64,000 nucleotides of DNA from Ardenticatenaceae bacterium (GCA_020634395.1 JACKBU010000024.1:1-64000); one strand, 5' to 3'; shown: positions 54,051 to 63,986, counted from the first letter of the stretch. Notes: generated by a model from the sequence alone, not told the origin. A program made the numbers and translations.

Positions 54051-57000
54051 ATGAAACAATCCCACCTGGAACCTGGACCTGAAAGCATGGTCGGCCACAA
54101 ACTTTTTGTGGAAGAATTTTCGGAGCTGCTGCACCGGTTGTCGCCCAAACGGCTGCTGCTCTTTACCCTGACTGCCATATACATCACCGAGCTGCTGGTG
54201 ATGTTAATCCTGGAGTTCCTGTTTAATGAACCGTTGGCAATGCCGATTCATGCGGTCCAAACCTTCCTGGACGCCACCATCCTGGCCGTCCTGGTGTATC
54301 CACTGATCTATCGCTTTTCTTTTCGGCCGCTGCGCAGCTCGCTGCAGGCCTTAGCCCAGTCGCAGGATTCCTTGCAGGCTTCTCTCTCATTACTGGAAAA
54401 AACGCTGTCCGGCCTGGGTGAAATTGTGTTTGTGGTGGATGAGCAAACGCAGAAAATACTCCTGGCTAACCAATCGGTATGGGAAGTTTTGGGCCTAAAA
54501 CCAGAGGCTCTCGTGGGAACGGGGTTTGAAGATTGTTTTGCCGATCCGGGCAAGTATCAAGTATGGGCTTCCGAGGTTGAGGAGCGCCTGCCCGGTGAGA
54601 GCCACGTGCGTCTGGAAGCCGTTCTCCAGGCGCCAGACGGCCGTGCCTGCACAGTCGAGACAACCGTCTCACGTATCCGCTCCAACAATGGCGACCCGGC
54701 GTACCGGGTGCTGTTGATTCGTGACGTGACCCAGCAGCGTCTGACCGAAGAGAAAATCCGGCTGCAAACGGCCGCTTTGGAAGCCGCCGCCAATGGCATT
54801 GTGATCACCAATCGCAGCGGCCGTGTCGAATGGGCCAATCCGGCCTTCTGCGCCATGACCGGCTACGCGGCCGAGGAAATTACCAACCACAGCCTCAACA
54901 GGTTGAAGTCCGGCCAGCAAGATGAAGCCTTTTACAGTCATCTGTGGCAGACAATCCTAGCTGGCCAGGTGTGGTCGGGTGAAATTGTGAACCGGCGAAA
55001 AGACGGCCGTCTCTATACGGAAGAGCAGACCATCGCCCCCGTCCGCAACACAGACGGTCAAATTACCCACTTCATTGCTATCAAGCAGGACATCTCCCAA
55101 CGCAAGGAGGTCGAACAAAAACTTCGGGACAGCGAGATACGCTACCGTAGTCTGGTAGAAACCTCGCCCGACGGTATCCTGCTCACTGGCCTGGACGGCG
55201 AAATCTTGTTTTGCAATGAACAGATGGCCCAGATGATGAGCGCGGCCAGCCCGCAGGCGCTGGTGGGGAGTAAAATATACGACTATCTGCCGCCAGAGGG
55301 AGCAAACCTGGCCAGGTCCAATATCCAGCACCTGCTAAAAACCAGATCTACCCGCAGCACCGAATACGAAATTATCACCCTGAACGGCGATTTGCTGCCG
55401 GTGGAGATCAGCTCTTCTCTGATCGAAGCACAAGATGGGCAGGCTGGCGGCCTGACGAGCATCGTACGCGACATTCGCGCGCGCAAAAAGACGGATCGGC
55501 AGCTGGCAAAACAAAATCAGGAGCTGCAAACGTTGAGCCAGCTCAGCCAATCGGTGGTATCCAGCCTGGAGATGGAGGTGGTTCTGAGCCGCATTATGCA
55601 GCAGGTAATGCCCTTATTGGCCGCCGAATGCCTGAGCATTATGCTCATGGAAGAGAATGAGCTGGTGTGTCGGGCCACCGAGGGACTGGGTTTTGCCTAC
55701 CTGAAAGGGCAGCGCATTTCTTTGGACAGTGAGCTGCTGACTACGGTATTGGCCGGCGAACGGCCGTATCTCTCCACTGCCAAAGAGTGCCTCTTCTATT
55801 TAAATAAGTGCGGCTACCCCTGCTACGACTTCCAACGCGCCCTGATGCTCGTCCCCTTGCGCGTGGGTCAAGAAACCATCGGCCTCATGCAGGCCATTCA
55901 CAGCGAACAAAATGCCTTCAACGAAGAAGACAGCCGCCTGATCCAGGCCGCGGCCAACTGGGCGGCCGTGGCCATCAACCACGCCCGGCAGCACACCCGC
56001 ATCCAACGCCAGCTCCGCGAAACAGAAACGCTGGCCGCCATTAACCAGGCCCTGAACGAAAGCCTGGAAATGGACCACCTGCTGCAGCTCATTGCCGATT
56101 CCACCCAGGTTTTGATACCGCAAATGGATCAGGTGGTCATCCATCTGGTTGACGACCAGGCGCAGCTGCTGACCCCCGTTATTTGGAGCGGCATCACCGA
56201 ACCGGGACTGACGACACTGTTTGTCGATGCACAGGAAAGCCTCCTGAGCCAGGCGCTATCGGCGCAAACAATCATGGCCTACCCCGACCTCCAGGCCGTA
56301 AAAACAGAATGGACCCAATACTCCTCGTCAGAAGGGGCCATGTTAGTAGCCCCGCTCATCGCCAACGGCGAGCGCAAGCTGGGCACCATCAGCATCCGCA
56401 GCCTGAAGCCCTTTGCTTTCTTGTCTGGTGATGAAGTAGCCCTGTCACGCCTGGCCAGTTCGGCGGCCATCGCCATCGAATCGTCACGCCTCTACCAATC
56501 GGAACGCTCACAACGGCAAATTGCGGAAGCCCTGGTCATGGCCGCCAAAGCCCTCAGCCAGAGCCTGCAGTTGGATGACGTGCTTAAAATGGTGCTGCGC
56601 CAATGCCGGCAGGTTGTCGCCTGTGATGACGTGACGATCTTCTACGGGGTTGAAAACACCGAACTGTATCGAACAACCCTGGCTGCCTCCACACGCCAGA
56701 GCTGGCAGTTGACGGCCAGAGGGAAGACAACCGGCGCGCTTCTTTCTCCTGCCCAGGTGGACTGGATGATACAGACGGGCAAGCCGGTGGTGGCGGAAGT
56801 AAAACCTCACTGGCCGGAGGATGAAGATGCCCGGCCAAACATGCCCGATTCCATTGCTGTAGCGCCGTTAAGCATCGGGCAGCAGACGATAGGCTTTCTG
56901 GTGGCCCACCACAGCCATCTCAGCCATTTCGATACGAGCATTTTGCGCCGGTTGGAGGCTCTGGCTTCCCACGCTGCTCTGGCGATCCACAATGCCCAGC

Positions 57001-57752
57001 TCTACCAGGATCTGAGCGCGGCTCTCAATCAGGAACAGGCGATGCGCCAGCGCCTGATTCAAACCGAAAAGTTAACTGCCATGGGCCGCATGATCGCTTC
57101 TGTGGCCCACGAGATGAACAATCCACTACAGACGATAAAGAACTGCCTGTTTATCAGCCAGCGCCGGGTGACGGTAGAACATCCCATTCACACTTACCTG
57201 GAGATGGCTTCGTCGGAAACCAGCCGGTTGTCTGATCTGGTGGTACAGCTGCGTGAGGTGTACCGGCCGCGTACCAGCCAGGACATCGTGCCTTTGCCAG
57301 TGCAGAAGTTGATCGAGGATACGCAGGCGATTTTGCAGCCCCATTTGCAGCAAAATAATATTCGCTGGCTGGTGGACGATACGGCCGTTTCTTCTCAATG
57401 CACCACCCTGGGAATTCCCAACCAGCTTAAACAAGTGCTGCTGAACATTTCTTTAAATGCAGTGGACGCCATGCAGCCGCAAGGCGGCGAATTATCTCTG
57501 AGCCTGCTGCCGGATCCGGCCAAGGATCGTATCGGCCTGCAACTGCGAGATACCGGCCCCGGCCTGGACCCAGAAATCATCCCCAACCTGTTCGAGCCCT
57601 TTTTTACGACCAAAGAGTCGGGTATGGGCCTGGGTTTGGCAATATGCTATGACATTGTGCAAAACCACGGCGGCCAGATTACGGTGCAAAATGCTGAACT
57701 ACCAGAACAGGGAGCTGTGTTTACGGTTTGGCTGCCGTGTCACGGCCGTTAG
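54051..57752 (+). CDS. Membrane-bound hybrid-input histidine kinase with PAS and GAF domains
   Basis: A 1233-residue sensor kinase. Two membrane helices (about 38-90) precede a coiled-coil. Three PAS domains follow (about 125-230, 240-360, 370-485; EWANPAFCAMTGYAAEEITN and a PAC-like RRKDGRLYTEEQTIAPVRN in the second). Three GAF-type segments come next (about 505-660, 670-810, 830-985). HisKA has RMIASVAHEMNNPLQTIKN and HATPase has NISLNAVDAMQPQGG, DTGPGLDP and GMGLGLAICYDIVQNHGGQI. No receiver domain, so its partner is the regulator 84 nt downstream. Start ATG 54051 or GTG 54042. Ligands for its many input domains are unknown. Confidence 0.9.
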   Translation: MKQSHLEPGPESMVGHKLFVEEFSELLHRLSPKRLLLFTLTAIYITELLVMLILEFLFNEPLAMPIHAVQTFLDATILAVLVYPLIYRFSFRPLRSSLQALAQSQDSLQASLSLLEKTLSGLGEIVFVVDEQTQKILLANQSVWEVLGLKPEALVGTGFEDCFADPGKYQVWASEVEERLPGESHVRLEAVLQAPDGRACTVETTVSRIRSNNGDPAYRVLLIRDVTQQRLTEEKIRLQTAALEAAANGIVITNRSGRVEWANPAFCAMTGYAAEEITNHSLNRLKSGQQDEAFYSHLWQTILAGQVWSGEIVNRRKDGRLYTEEQTIAPVRNTDGQITHFIAIKQDISQRKEVEQKLRDSEIRYRSLVETSPDGILLTGLDGEILFCNEQMAQMMSAASPQALVGSKIYDYLPPEGANLARSNIQHLLKTRSTRSTEYEIITLNGDLLPVEISSSLIEAQDGQAGGLTSIVRDIRARKKTDRQLAKQNQELQTLSQLSQSVVSSLEMEVVLSRIMQQVMPLLAAECLSIMLMEENELVCRATEGLGFAYLKGQRISLDSELLTTVLAGERPYLSTAKECLFYLNKCGYPCYDFQRALMLVPLRVGQETIGLMQAIHSEQNAFNEEDSRLIQAAANWAAVAINHARQHTRIQRQLRETETLAAINQALNESLEMDHLLQLIADSTQVLIPQMDQVVIHLVDDQAQLLTPVIWSGITEPGLTTLFVDAQESLLSQALSAQTIMAYPDLQAVKTEWTQYSSSEGAMLVAPLIANGERKLGTISIRSLKPFAFLSGDEVALSRLASSAAIAIESSRLYQSERSQRQIAEALVMAAKALSQSLQLDDVLKMVLRQCRQVVACDDVTIFYGVENTELYRTTLAASTRQSWQLTARGKTTGALLSPAQVDWMIQTGKPVVAEVKPHWPEDEDARPNMPDSIAVAPLSIGQQTIGFLVAHHSHLSHFDTSILRRLEALASHAALAIHNAQLYQDLSAALNQEQAMRQRLIQTEKLTAMGRMIASVAHEMNNPLQTIKNCLFISQRRVTVEHPIHTYLEMASSETSRLSDLVVQLREVYRPRTSQDIVPLPVQKLIEDTQAILQPHLQQNNIRWLVDDTAVSSQCTTLGIPNQLKQVLLNISLNAVDAMQPQGGELSLSLLPDPAKDRIGLQLRDTGPGLDPEIIPNLFEPFFTTKESGMGLGLAICYDIVQNHGGQITVQNAELPEQGAVFTVWLPCHGR

Positions 57753-57836
57753 CCACCCGCTCTTGATCTTTCCGCCAAAAGGGCAACCATACATGACCCG
57801 ATTACCGAACACCCACGACACAACAAGGAGCACCCA

Positions 57837-58622
57837 GTGCCTGAACCTGCCCATATTCTGATTGTTGACGACGAACAAAATCTGCGCGAAACGCTGGCCA
57901 TCATCCTGCGCGATGAAGGCTTTCAGGTTTATTCAGCCGCCAATCCTAGCGAGGCTCTGGCCTATCTGCGCCAGCGATCTTTCGATGTGATGTTTTTGGA
58001 TATTCGCATGCCGGAAAAGAGTGGTCTGGATCTCTTGCCAGAAATTCGCCAGATACATCCGCGCATGCCGATTCTTATCCTCACCGCTTATGCTTCTCTG
58101 GACTCGGCCATCGAGGCGATGCGCAAAGGGGCAAATGACTATCTGTTTAAGCCCATTAACCCCATAGACATTTTGCATCGTGTCGAGGCGATTCTAAGCA
58201 AACGCCCCAGCACGTCCCAGGACATTGTGCAAGAAATGAAAACCTTGCTGGCCCGCCTAGAGGGCAGCAGCGACCATTCAGCTGCCACGGCCGTTGAACC
58301 TAATGGCCACGACCAGCGTTTTTTGCACTGCGGTCAGATCACCCTGGATCTGGTGGCCCGGCAAATTTTCTACGAAGGGGAAAGCGTGAACGTGACCCCT
58401 ACTTCGTTTGATTATTTGTTAGCCCTCATGCGTCATCCCTCCGAGACGATTTCATACGTGGATCTGGTGCGGGAGGCTCAGGGCTACGATCTGTCCCAAT
58501 TCGAAGCCAACGATCTGGCGCGTGGCCGCATCCACGAACTGCGCAAAGCCCTCAAAGAAGACTCTCGCCACCCTACCAAGATTATTACGGTGCGTGGTAT
58601 TGGCTATCGCCTGGTTTGTTGA
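57837..58622 (+). CDS. Response regulator with winged-helix output
   Basis: A 261-residue regulator. Receiver 1-125 with IVDDEQNLRETL, phosphoacceptor in DVMFLDIRMPEKSG, TAYAS and FKPINP; a linker; winged helix from about 160 (VNVTPTSFDYLLALMRHPSETISYVDLV, VRGIGYRLVC). The receiver resembles NtrC-type receivers although the output is OmpR-like. Probable partner of the histidine kinase just upstream. Starts with GTG 57837. Confidence 0.92.
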   Translation: MPEPAHILIVDDEQNLRETLAIILRDEGFQVYSAANPSEALAYLRQRSFDVMFLDIRMPEKSGLDLLPEIRQIHPRMPILILTAYASLDSAIEAMRKGANDYLFKPINPIDILHRVEAILSKRPSTSQDIVQEMKTLLARLEGSSDHSAATAVEPNGHDQRFLHCGQITLDLVARQIFYEGESVNVTPTSFDYLLALMRHPSETISYVDLVREAQGYDLSQFEANDLARGRIHELRKALKEDSRHPTKIITVRGIGYRLVC

Positions 58623-58759
58623 GCCGCGGGCATACACGGCCGTTTGCCTAACAATCAGCCACAAGCCTTAACAATTTTTCGCCTCGAACACGTTACGATT
58701 GATATGGTGGTGTGTTTATCTCCACTGACATATCTGTGGTTGAGTGGGTGAGCGCCTGA

Positions 58760-58827
58760 ACGCCGGGCGAAAAAGCAGTAAGCCTCCCGGCGTCTATCAC
58801 GCCATAACCGGATCGGGTTCCGGGAGA
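58760..58827 (+). promoter_or_regulatory. Structured leader before the degenerate receiver gene
   Basis: ACGCCGGG (58760-58767) pairs with CCCGGCGT (58786-58793), and CCGGA (58808-58812) with TCCGG (58819-58823). The second stem reaches the Shine-Dalgarno GGGAG (58822-58826) of the next gene, so folding may hide it. It recalls the general layout of cis-regulatory RNA but does not match a known riboswitch consensus that I could verify. Confidence 0.45.
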
Positions 58828-58835
58828 AAAAGCGA

Positions 58836-59219
58836 GTGTATCGGAAAAATATCTTAATTGCGGACGCAAATGCCAGTGTGCGGTTGTCACTGACGCATTT
58901 GTTGTCGTACAGTGGATATAGCGTTCAGGCTGTTCTCCCTGGCCAGGGAGTGCTGCAAAGCCTGGCAAACGGCCGTTACCAACTTCTTCTCCTAGAAATC
59001 GACATACCAGTCTGTCATGGGCTTCAACTCTTAGGAGCCATTCGCCATTGTGTCCCCACCCTGCCCATCATCATTCTCACCACGTGCCACGACACGCAAA
59101 CGGCCGTCAGTGCCCACCAATTCTCCATCAGCAGTTACCTGGTCAAACCCATTAACCCCGCCAATTTGCTGTACCAGATAGAACTCGCCCTGGCCTGCAG
59201 CAGCCGCTCCTCATACTGA
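58836..59219 (+). CDS. Stand-alone receiver-domain protein with degenerate phosphorylation site
   Basis: A 127-residue CheY-like domain without output. The phosphoacceptor position is Glu in LLLLEIDIP instead of Asp, and the acidic pair near the start is ADANAS with a single Asp. Thr (LTTCHD) and Lys (YLVKPIN) of the switch are kept. It likely works as a locked or phosphorylation-independent partner of the kinase/regulator pair. GTG 58836 has GGGAG 9 nt upstream and a folded leader. Lies directly after the response regulator gene. Confidence 0.85.
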   Translation: MYRKNILIADANASVRLSLTHLLSYSGYSVQAVLPGQGVLQSLANGRYQLLLLEIDIPVCHGLQLLGAIRHCVPTLPIIILTTCHDTQTAVSAHQFSISSYLVKPINPANLLYQIELALACSSRSSY

Positions 59220-59426
59220 TACCTCCCCCAACTTAATACGACGACGCCGTTCTGAACTCTGCCCGCCGCGCACCCAAAGAAGCCGGGCAGCGGGAATTGT
59301 TTAGGCCTTCTTCACAATTCCCAATGAACCCCAACGTTCTAACCGGCCTTTTTCTTCAATAATTAGCCCTGTAAATAAAGTTTGTAGTGGGCTTTGCCGT
59401 CATACATCAACAAAGGAGGACATCAT

Positions 59427-60152
59427 ATGCCCCATAGAAAGAAGTTTCGCTTGGCAGCCGCCCTACTTGGTTTGGGTGTTCTGCTCCTGGTAGCCGTTCT
59501 GGCCGCCCCGCCGGACATGCTGGCCGAAACCCTGAAGGAAGGTCTAAGCCAAAAAGTGTCTGGTACGCGGACGCCAAATGAACAAACCCTGGTAGGCGCT
59601 TCGGCTTCGGCTGTTTCCACCGGGGAATTCTCATTCCTAGAGGAGATCGGTTGGAAGATAACAGAAGCGTACGTGGCCCATCCAGGGCGAACGGCCGTTA
59701 TCACCGAAGGCACCTTGCAAGACGGCTTTATCGTCAAAGCACTGGCCGTCAACCCCAACAATACCGCCTTCACCACCGGTATCCTGGAAATGAAACTGTC
59801 CGCATTCTCCCCGGCCCAAGATATGCCCGGACAAAAAGCGGGCAAATGGTACGTGCACGGTGAATGGAAAATCACCGACGCCAACGCCGGCCCGGAGGTA
59901 GCCCAGTATCGTTATGGACCGCACACCTTCAAAGGCGTTGTAAACCTGGAACTGGACTACAACCCCTTAAACAAAGAAAGCCAAACCATTTTCCTGAGCC
60001 AGGCCGTGCATTTCGCCGATCCTGGCGAGACCATTGAAGGCCAGGCCCCGCAGGCCGCATTGCTCGGCAACACCCGATTTAACGACGCCTTCCAGCTTGC
60101 GGGCGATTCACTGCTGGCCCCCGCCGCAGCAGAAACCGAGGGAGGTCAATAA
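59427..60152 (+). CDS. Exported protein of unknown function, partner of the multiheme cytochrome
   Basis: A 241-residue protein with a membrane or signal segment (LAAALLGLGVLLLVAVLAA) then a beta-rich domain with DGFIVKALAVNPNNTAFTTGILEMKL, GKWYVHGEWKITDANAG and ETIEGQAPQAALLG. Not assigned to a family. ATG 59427 follows a strong AAAGGAGG. The stop overlaps the cytochrome start by 1 base (TAATG), so the two are made together and may form one extracellular complex. Confidence 0.75.
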   Translation: MPHRKKFRLAAALLGLGVLLLVAVLAAPPDMLAETLKEGLSQKVSGTRTPNEQTLVGASASAVSTGEFSFLEEIGWKITEAYVAHPGRTAVITEGTLQDGFIVKALAVNPNNTAFTTGILEMKLSAFSPAQDMPGQKAGKWYVHGEWKITDANAGPEVAQYRYGPHTFKGVVNLELDYNPLNKESQTIFLSQAVHFADPGETIEGQAPQAALLGNTRFNDAFQLAGDSLLAPAAAETEGGQ

Positions 60153-63100
60153 TGTCCCCTGTTAAACATCGTATCCAATCCCTGCTGAACGTGCGCAGTC
60201 CCAAAACACGCCTGACATTGCTCGTTCTGGCCGTCATGACGGCCATGTTAGCGATCATTAGCGTTAGCTACGCCGACGTTCCCGGTGGCCGACCCGCCCC
60301 CGATAATGTGGCCGTTCCCAATCCTGGCACCCAGGAACAAGAACTGGCCAACATCACCTTTCCCGCTCCTTATAACACCTTCGAGTTTGTTGTCACCTGC
60401 GCCGCCTGTCATGGTGGCACCATCGATCAGCAGGCCGGGCACTTTGGCAACTGGTCTGGTTCCGCTCACGCCAACGCTTTCCGCGACCCCATCTTCCGCG
60501 CCAACCAGCAAATCGTCAATCAGACGGTCCTGAACCTGACCGGTGAAGATGGCGCGGGCAACGTCTGCGTGCGCTGCCACAGCCCCAACGCCTGGTACTC
60601 TGGCCGGACCGACCCCAACCTGGCCGGGCAGGCAGATACCAGCAACGCCATCAACAGCATCGTCCTCTCCACCGACGACGAAGGTATTCTGTGCGAATTC
60701 TGCCACCGCACCATCGGTGGCGTGGAAATGCAGCGAGATGATCTGGATCCCAATGATCCAGCCTGGAACATGCTGGCCGGCATCAGCGACTGGCCTCATG
60801 CCGGCGACCCCTATCCGCATGGCCCCAACGCCGGTATGCCCTATGGCGACGCCACGTTCCAGATTAACGATGGCATGACCTACGGTGGCAAATACCCGGG
60901 TTCGGCCGAGATTTATTTCAGCGACGTTCCGCTGGATGGCACCTCTTACACCGGCCAGACCTACGGCATTTATCCGCCCGGCTGGCAGTTGCCCGGTGGC
61001 GTGGATGCCAGCGGCCAGCCCGCCTTCTCCCCGGATGGCTCTGTACCGCTGCATTTTGAAGCGCCCATCGGCCCGCCGCAAAATCCAGATGGCACTTATA
61101 ACTATCAGGGGCAGGCCTTCTCCCCAGAGCACACCACGTTTGAAGGCGACTTCATCAAAACGTCTGAGTTCTGTGGCGGCTGCCATGACCTGACCATCCC
61201 GGTGCTGAACCACGGCATGCCAGAACAGCGCACCTACACGGAATGGCGCTTCAGCAACTTTGGTGATGGCGTGGGCGGCGATGACCAGCGCTGTCAGGAC
61301 TGCCACATGCCCACCATGAAGCACGAGTATTCCGACGAGACGCCGGTTTCGCTCAATGCCGATCCGGTTTTGTCTGGCTGGTTCCCTTATGCCAAGGACC
61401 GAAATCCGCAGGGCGGCACGGCTTTCCACAAGTTCCAGGGATCTAACCGCGACCTGCCCATGATGATGTCCATCCTCTATCCCGAGGTCGACCTGGAAGT
61501 CATCGGCGCGGTCACGGGCAACGACGTGCGTGTCTTCCCCGGTATGCTCTCCTCGCGTGACCCCATGTGGACGCGGGCGCAGCGCAACGCGGAAGTGGAA
61601 ATGTTGGAAGCCGTTAATCTGGACGTACTGGGTGCGCCGGTAGAAGTTTCGCCTGGTGTCTACGAAGTACAGGTTCAGGTTACCAACGAATCTGGCCATC
61701 GCATCCCGACTGGTTATCCGGACGGCCGTCGCCTGTTTGTCAGCCTCACCGTCACCGACGCCAACGGCGCCCCGGTGTACGTCTCCGGCTACTACGACGA
61801 AGCCACCGCCCAACTTTACGACGACGCGGGCAGCCTGCAACTGGACGACCGTGCCCTGGGCAACCTGATCGACGCCACCGTCGACAACAAGGTCATGATC
61901 TATGAAAAACGGACAGGGGCGCTGGACACAGCAACCGGCAACTACATCATGTCCGTAGACCTGATCAACACCACTGTCCTGTTCGACAACCGCATCCCGC
62001 CGGCCGGTTTCACCTACGCGGATTACAGCGCCGCCGGCACCAAATTCATCACCTACAACGATCCCGTCACCAAGACCCCTGTCGAGGAAGCCAGTCGGTA
62101 TCCCGAAGGGCAAAACTGGGATGTGATCACCTACCGGTTTGCGGCTCCGTCTGGCACGGCTCTGACTGCCTCGGCCACCGCTTACTGGCAAACGCACACC
62201 CGCGAGTTTATGGAACACCTGCGCACCCAAAGCGCAGCGTTGGGCCTGGACGTTCGTCCGGAAGGTCCGCCCAACATCCTGGATCCCAATTATCCGTTGA
62301 CCCCCAACTACCTCAGCGACCAGATTCCCGACTTTGAGAATATGACCTCGCTGGATGGCACGGAAGGCCTGCAGGATAACTGGGGTGGCATCGCCTATGC
62401 ATCCTGGCTGCTGACTGGTAAGGGCAGCCCGTATGCCGTGGGCAGCGACAGCAGCGCCACAACAGCCGCACCAGCCGCACCCAGTTGGGTAACGGCCGTC
62501 TCCCTCGATCCCTTCTCTGTGCAGTTGGACTGGGAAGCTGTAGCCGACACAGACGGCTACGAAGTCTGGATCCGTTACGGAGCCAACGACGCCACCGCCT
62601 CCTGGGATCGGCTGGCTGTTGTCTACGATGGCACAACGCTCGTCAACGACGCGATGAACATCGGCAAGACCTACGCCTTTAAGGTTGTCGCCTTCAACGG
62701 CGCCGGCCCCAGCCCCGATTCGCCTCTGGCTCTCATAACCACCCCGGTTGACCTGCCGTTGGCTCCCATCGATACCAAAGTCGTGGGCGTCACGCCCAAC
62801 TCGGTGGAGCTTTCCTGGTTCGATCAGGCTGAATTAGAAATCGGCTTCATCATCCAGCGGCAAGATGTGCCGGTGATGGGCGACTTCTACGAAGTGGCCC
62901 GCATCCCCAGCCAGACGCCGGGCGGCGGCACTGGCGGTAACGCCTGGACGGATACCTCCGTGCTGCCAGGCATGACCTACAACTACCGCGTGGCAGCTTA
63001 CAACGACGTCGGCCAATCCACCTGGGATGTCCCGGTAACGGCCAGCACCGGTGGCCTGCCCACCTGGGTCGGCGCACTGGGCGCCACGGCCGTTAGCGGC

Positions 63101-63919
63101 AACCGCGTGGACCTGAGCTGGAGCCCGGCCAGTGGCCTGGTTACCGGCTACCGCATCGAGCGCAATACCACCGGTCCTAACGGCCCGTGGACCACGACCT
63201 TTGTCGTCGCCAATCCTGGGGCGACCAGCTACAGCGACACGACGGCCGTACCCTCCACAACCTACTGGTACCGCGCCTTTGCCTACAACACAGCCGGTTC
63301 GTCCGATCCGTCGAACACCGCCAGCGCCACCACCCCGGCCGTCGCGCCGATTGCTCCCAGCAACCTGGTGTCCGAGGTACAGGCCGGGCCGCAAGTGGTC
63401 CTCACCTGGACCGACAACGCCAACAACGAGCAAGGCTTCTACGTGGAGCGGGCTGATGGCGTCGGACCAGACTTTGTCTGGACGCGCGTTGGCACGGTGA
63501 ACGGCGCGAACATCACCACCTACACCGACACCACAGTCGCCGAGCAGTCGACCTACTCCTACCGGGTGCAGGCCTTTGCCGGCGGCGGTTCAGCGGTGTC
63601 GCCGTACAGCAACGTGGTAACGGCCGTTGTCGCCACCGAAATCCCCGGCGCACCGTCTCAATTGTGGGCCACGCGCGTGCAGCGCAACAACGTCACCCTC
63701 AGCTGGATAGACAACTCCACAAACGAGACCCGCTTCGAGGTTTATCGCAGCACAGATGGCACGGCGTTTGTCCTCATCGGCACCTCCGGCGTAGATAGAA
63801 GCACCTACACCGACAGAACTGTAAATCGCAACACAAGGTATTGGTATTACGTCACAGCTTGCAACGCAGCAGGTTGCAGCCAGGCTTCCGAAACGATTGA
63901 CGTTCGGACGCGGCGTTAA
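60152..63919 (+). CDS. Secreted five-heme c-type cytochrome with C-terminal fibronectin type III repeats
   Basis: A 1255-residue exported protein. Signal segment TLLVLAVMTAMLAIISVSYA. Five CXXCH heme sites: CAACH (83-87), CVRCH (139-143), CEFCH (181-185), CGGCH (341-345), CQDCH (381-385). A beta-rich region with ESGHRIPTGYPDGRRLFVSLTVTD follows (about 470-760), then four or five FN3 modules from about 775 to the end, each with an Asp-Thr/Ser-turn and tyrosine-rich strands (VELSWFDQAELEIGFIIQR). Likely extracellular electron transfer or nitrogen/sulfur redox enzyme attached to polymers; identity of the reaction is unknown. Terminator follows. Confidence 0.88.
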   Translation: MSPVKHRIQSLLNVRSPKTRLTLLVLAVMTAMLAIISVSYADVPGGRPAPDNVAVPNPGTQEQELANITFPAPYNTFEFVVTCAACHGGTIDQQAGHFGNWSGSAHANAFRDPIFRANQQIVNQTVLNLTGEDGAGNVCVRCHSPNAWYSGRTDPNLAGQADTSNAINSIVLSTDDEGILCEFCHRTIGGVEMQRDDLDPNDPAWNMLAGISDWPHAGDPYPHGPNAGMPYGDATFQINDGMTYGGKYPGSAEIYFSDVPLDGTSYTGQTYGIYPPGWQLPGGVDASGQPAFSPDGSVPLHFEAPIGPPQNPDGTYNYQGQAFSPEHTTFEGDFIKTSEFCGGCHDLTIPVLNHGMPEQRTYTEWRFSNFGDGVGGDDQRCQDCHMPTMKHEYSDETPVSLNADPVLSGWFPYAKDRNPQGGTAFHKFQGSNRDLPMMMSILYPEVDLEVIGAVTGNDVRVFPGMLSSRDPMWTRAQRNAEVEMLEAVNLDVLGAPVEVSPGVYEVQVQVTNESGHRIPTGYPDGRRLFVSLTVTDANGAPVYVSGYYDEATAQLYDDAGSLQLDDRALGNLIDATVDNKVMIYEKRTGALDTATGNYIMSVDLINTTVLFDNRIPPAGFTYADYSAAGTKFITYNDPVTKTPVEEASRYPEGQNWDVITYRFAAPSGTALTASATAYWQTHTREFMEHLRTQSAALGLDVRPEGPPNILDPNYPLTPNYLSDQIPDFENMTSLDGTEGLQDNWGGIAYASWLLTGKGSPYAVGSDSSATTAAPAAPSWVTAVSLDPFSVQLDWEAVADTDGYEVWIRYGANDATASWDRLAVVYDGTTLVNDAMNIGKTYAFKVVAFNGAGPSPDSPLALITTPVDLPLAPIDTKVVGVTPNSVELSWFDQAELEIGFIIQRQDVPVMGDFYEVARIPSQTPGGGTGGNAWTDTSVLPGMTYNYRVAAYNDVGQSTWDVPVTASTGGLPTWVGALGATAVSGNRVDLSWSPASGLVTGYRIERNTTGPNGPWTTTFVVANPGATSYSDTTAVPSTTYWYRAFAYNTAGSSDPSNTASATTPAVAPIAPSNLVSEVQAGPQVVLTWTDNANNEQGFYVERADGVGPDFVWTRVGTVNGANITTYTDTTVAEQSTYSYRVQAFAGGGSAVSPYSNVVTAVVATEIPGAPSQLWATRVQRNNVTLSWIDNSTNETRFEVYRSTDGTAFVLIGTSGVDRSTYTDRTVNRNTRYWYYVTACNAAGCSQASETIDVRTRR

Positions 63920-63936
63920 GGTTAACCTGTAGATGA

Positions 63937-63970
63937 GCCGTGCCGGAGTTTCACCTCCGGCACGGCCTTT
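63937..63970 (+). terminator. Rho-independent terminator after the cytochrome gene
   Basis: GCCGTGCCGGAG (63937-63948) pairs with CTCCGGCACGGC (63955-63966) around a 6-nt loop, followed by a CTTTTTA tail. Confidence 0.93.
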
Positions 63971-63986
63971 TTATCAAGGAACTAAC

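Noticed and set aside
58741..58835. Cyclic di-GMP (GEMM) riboswitch
   Set aside because: Some GCC and GGGTT segments look suggestive, but the conserved core and helix order could not be matched.
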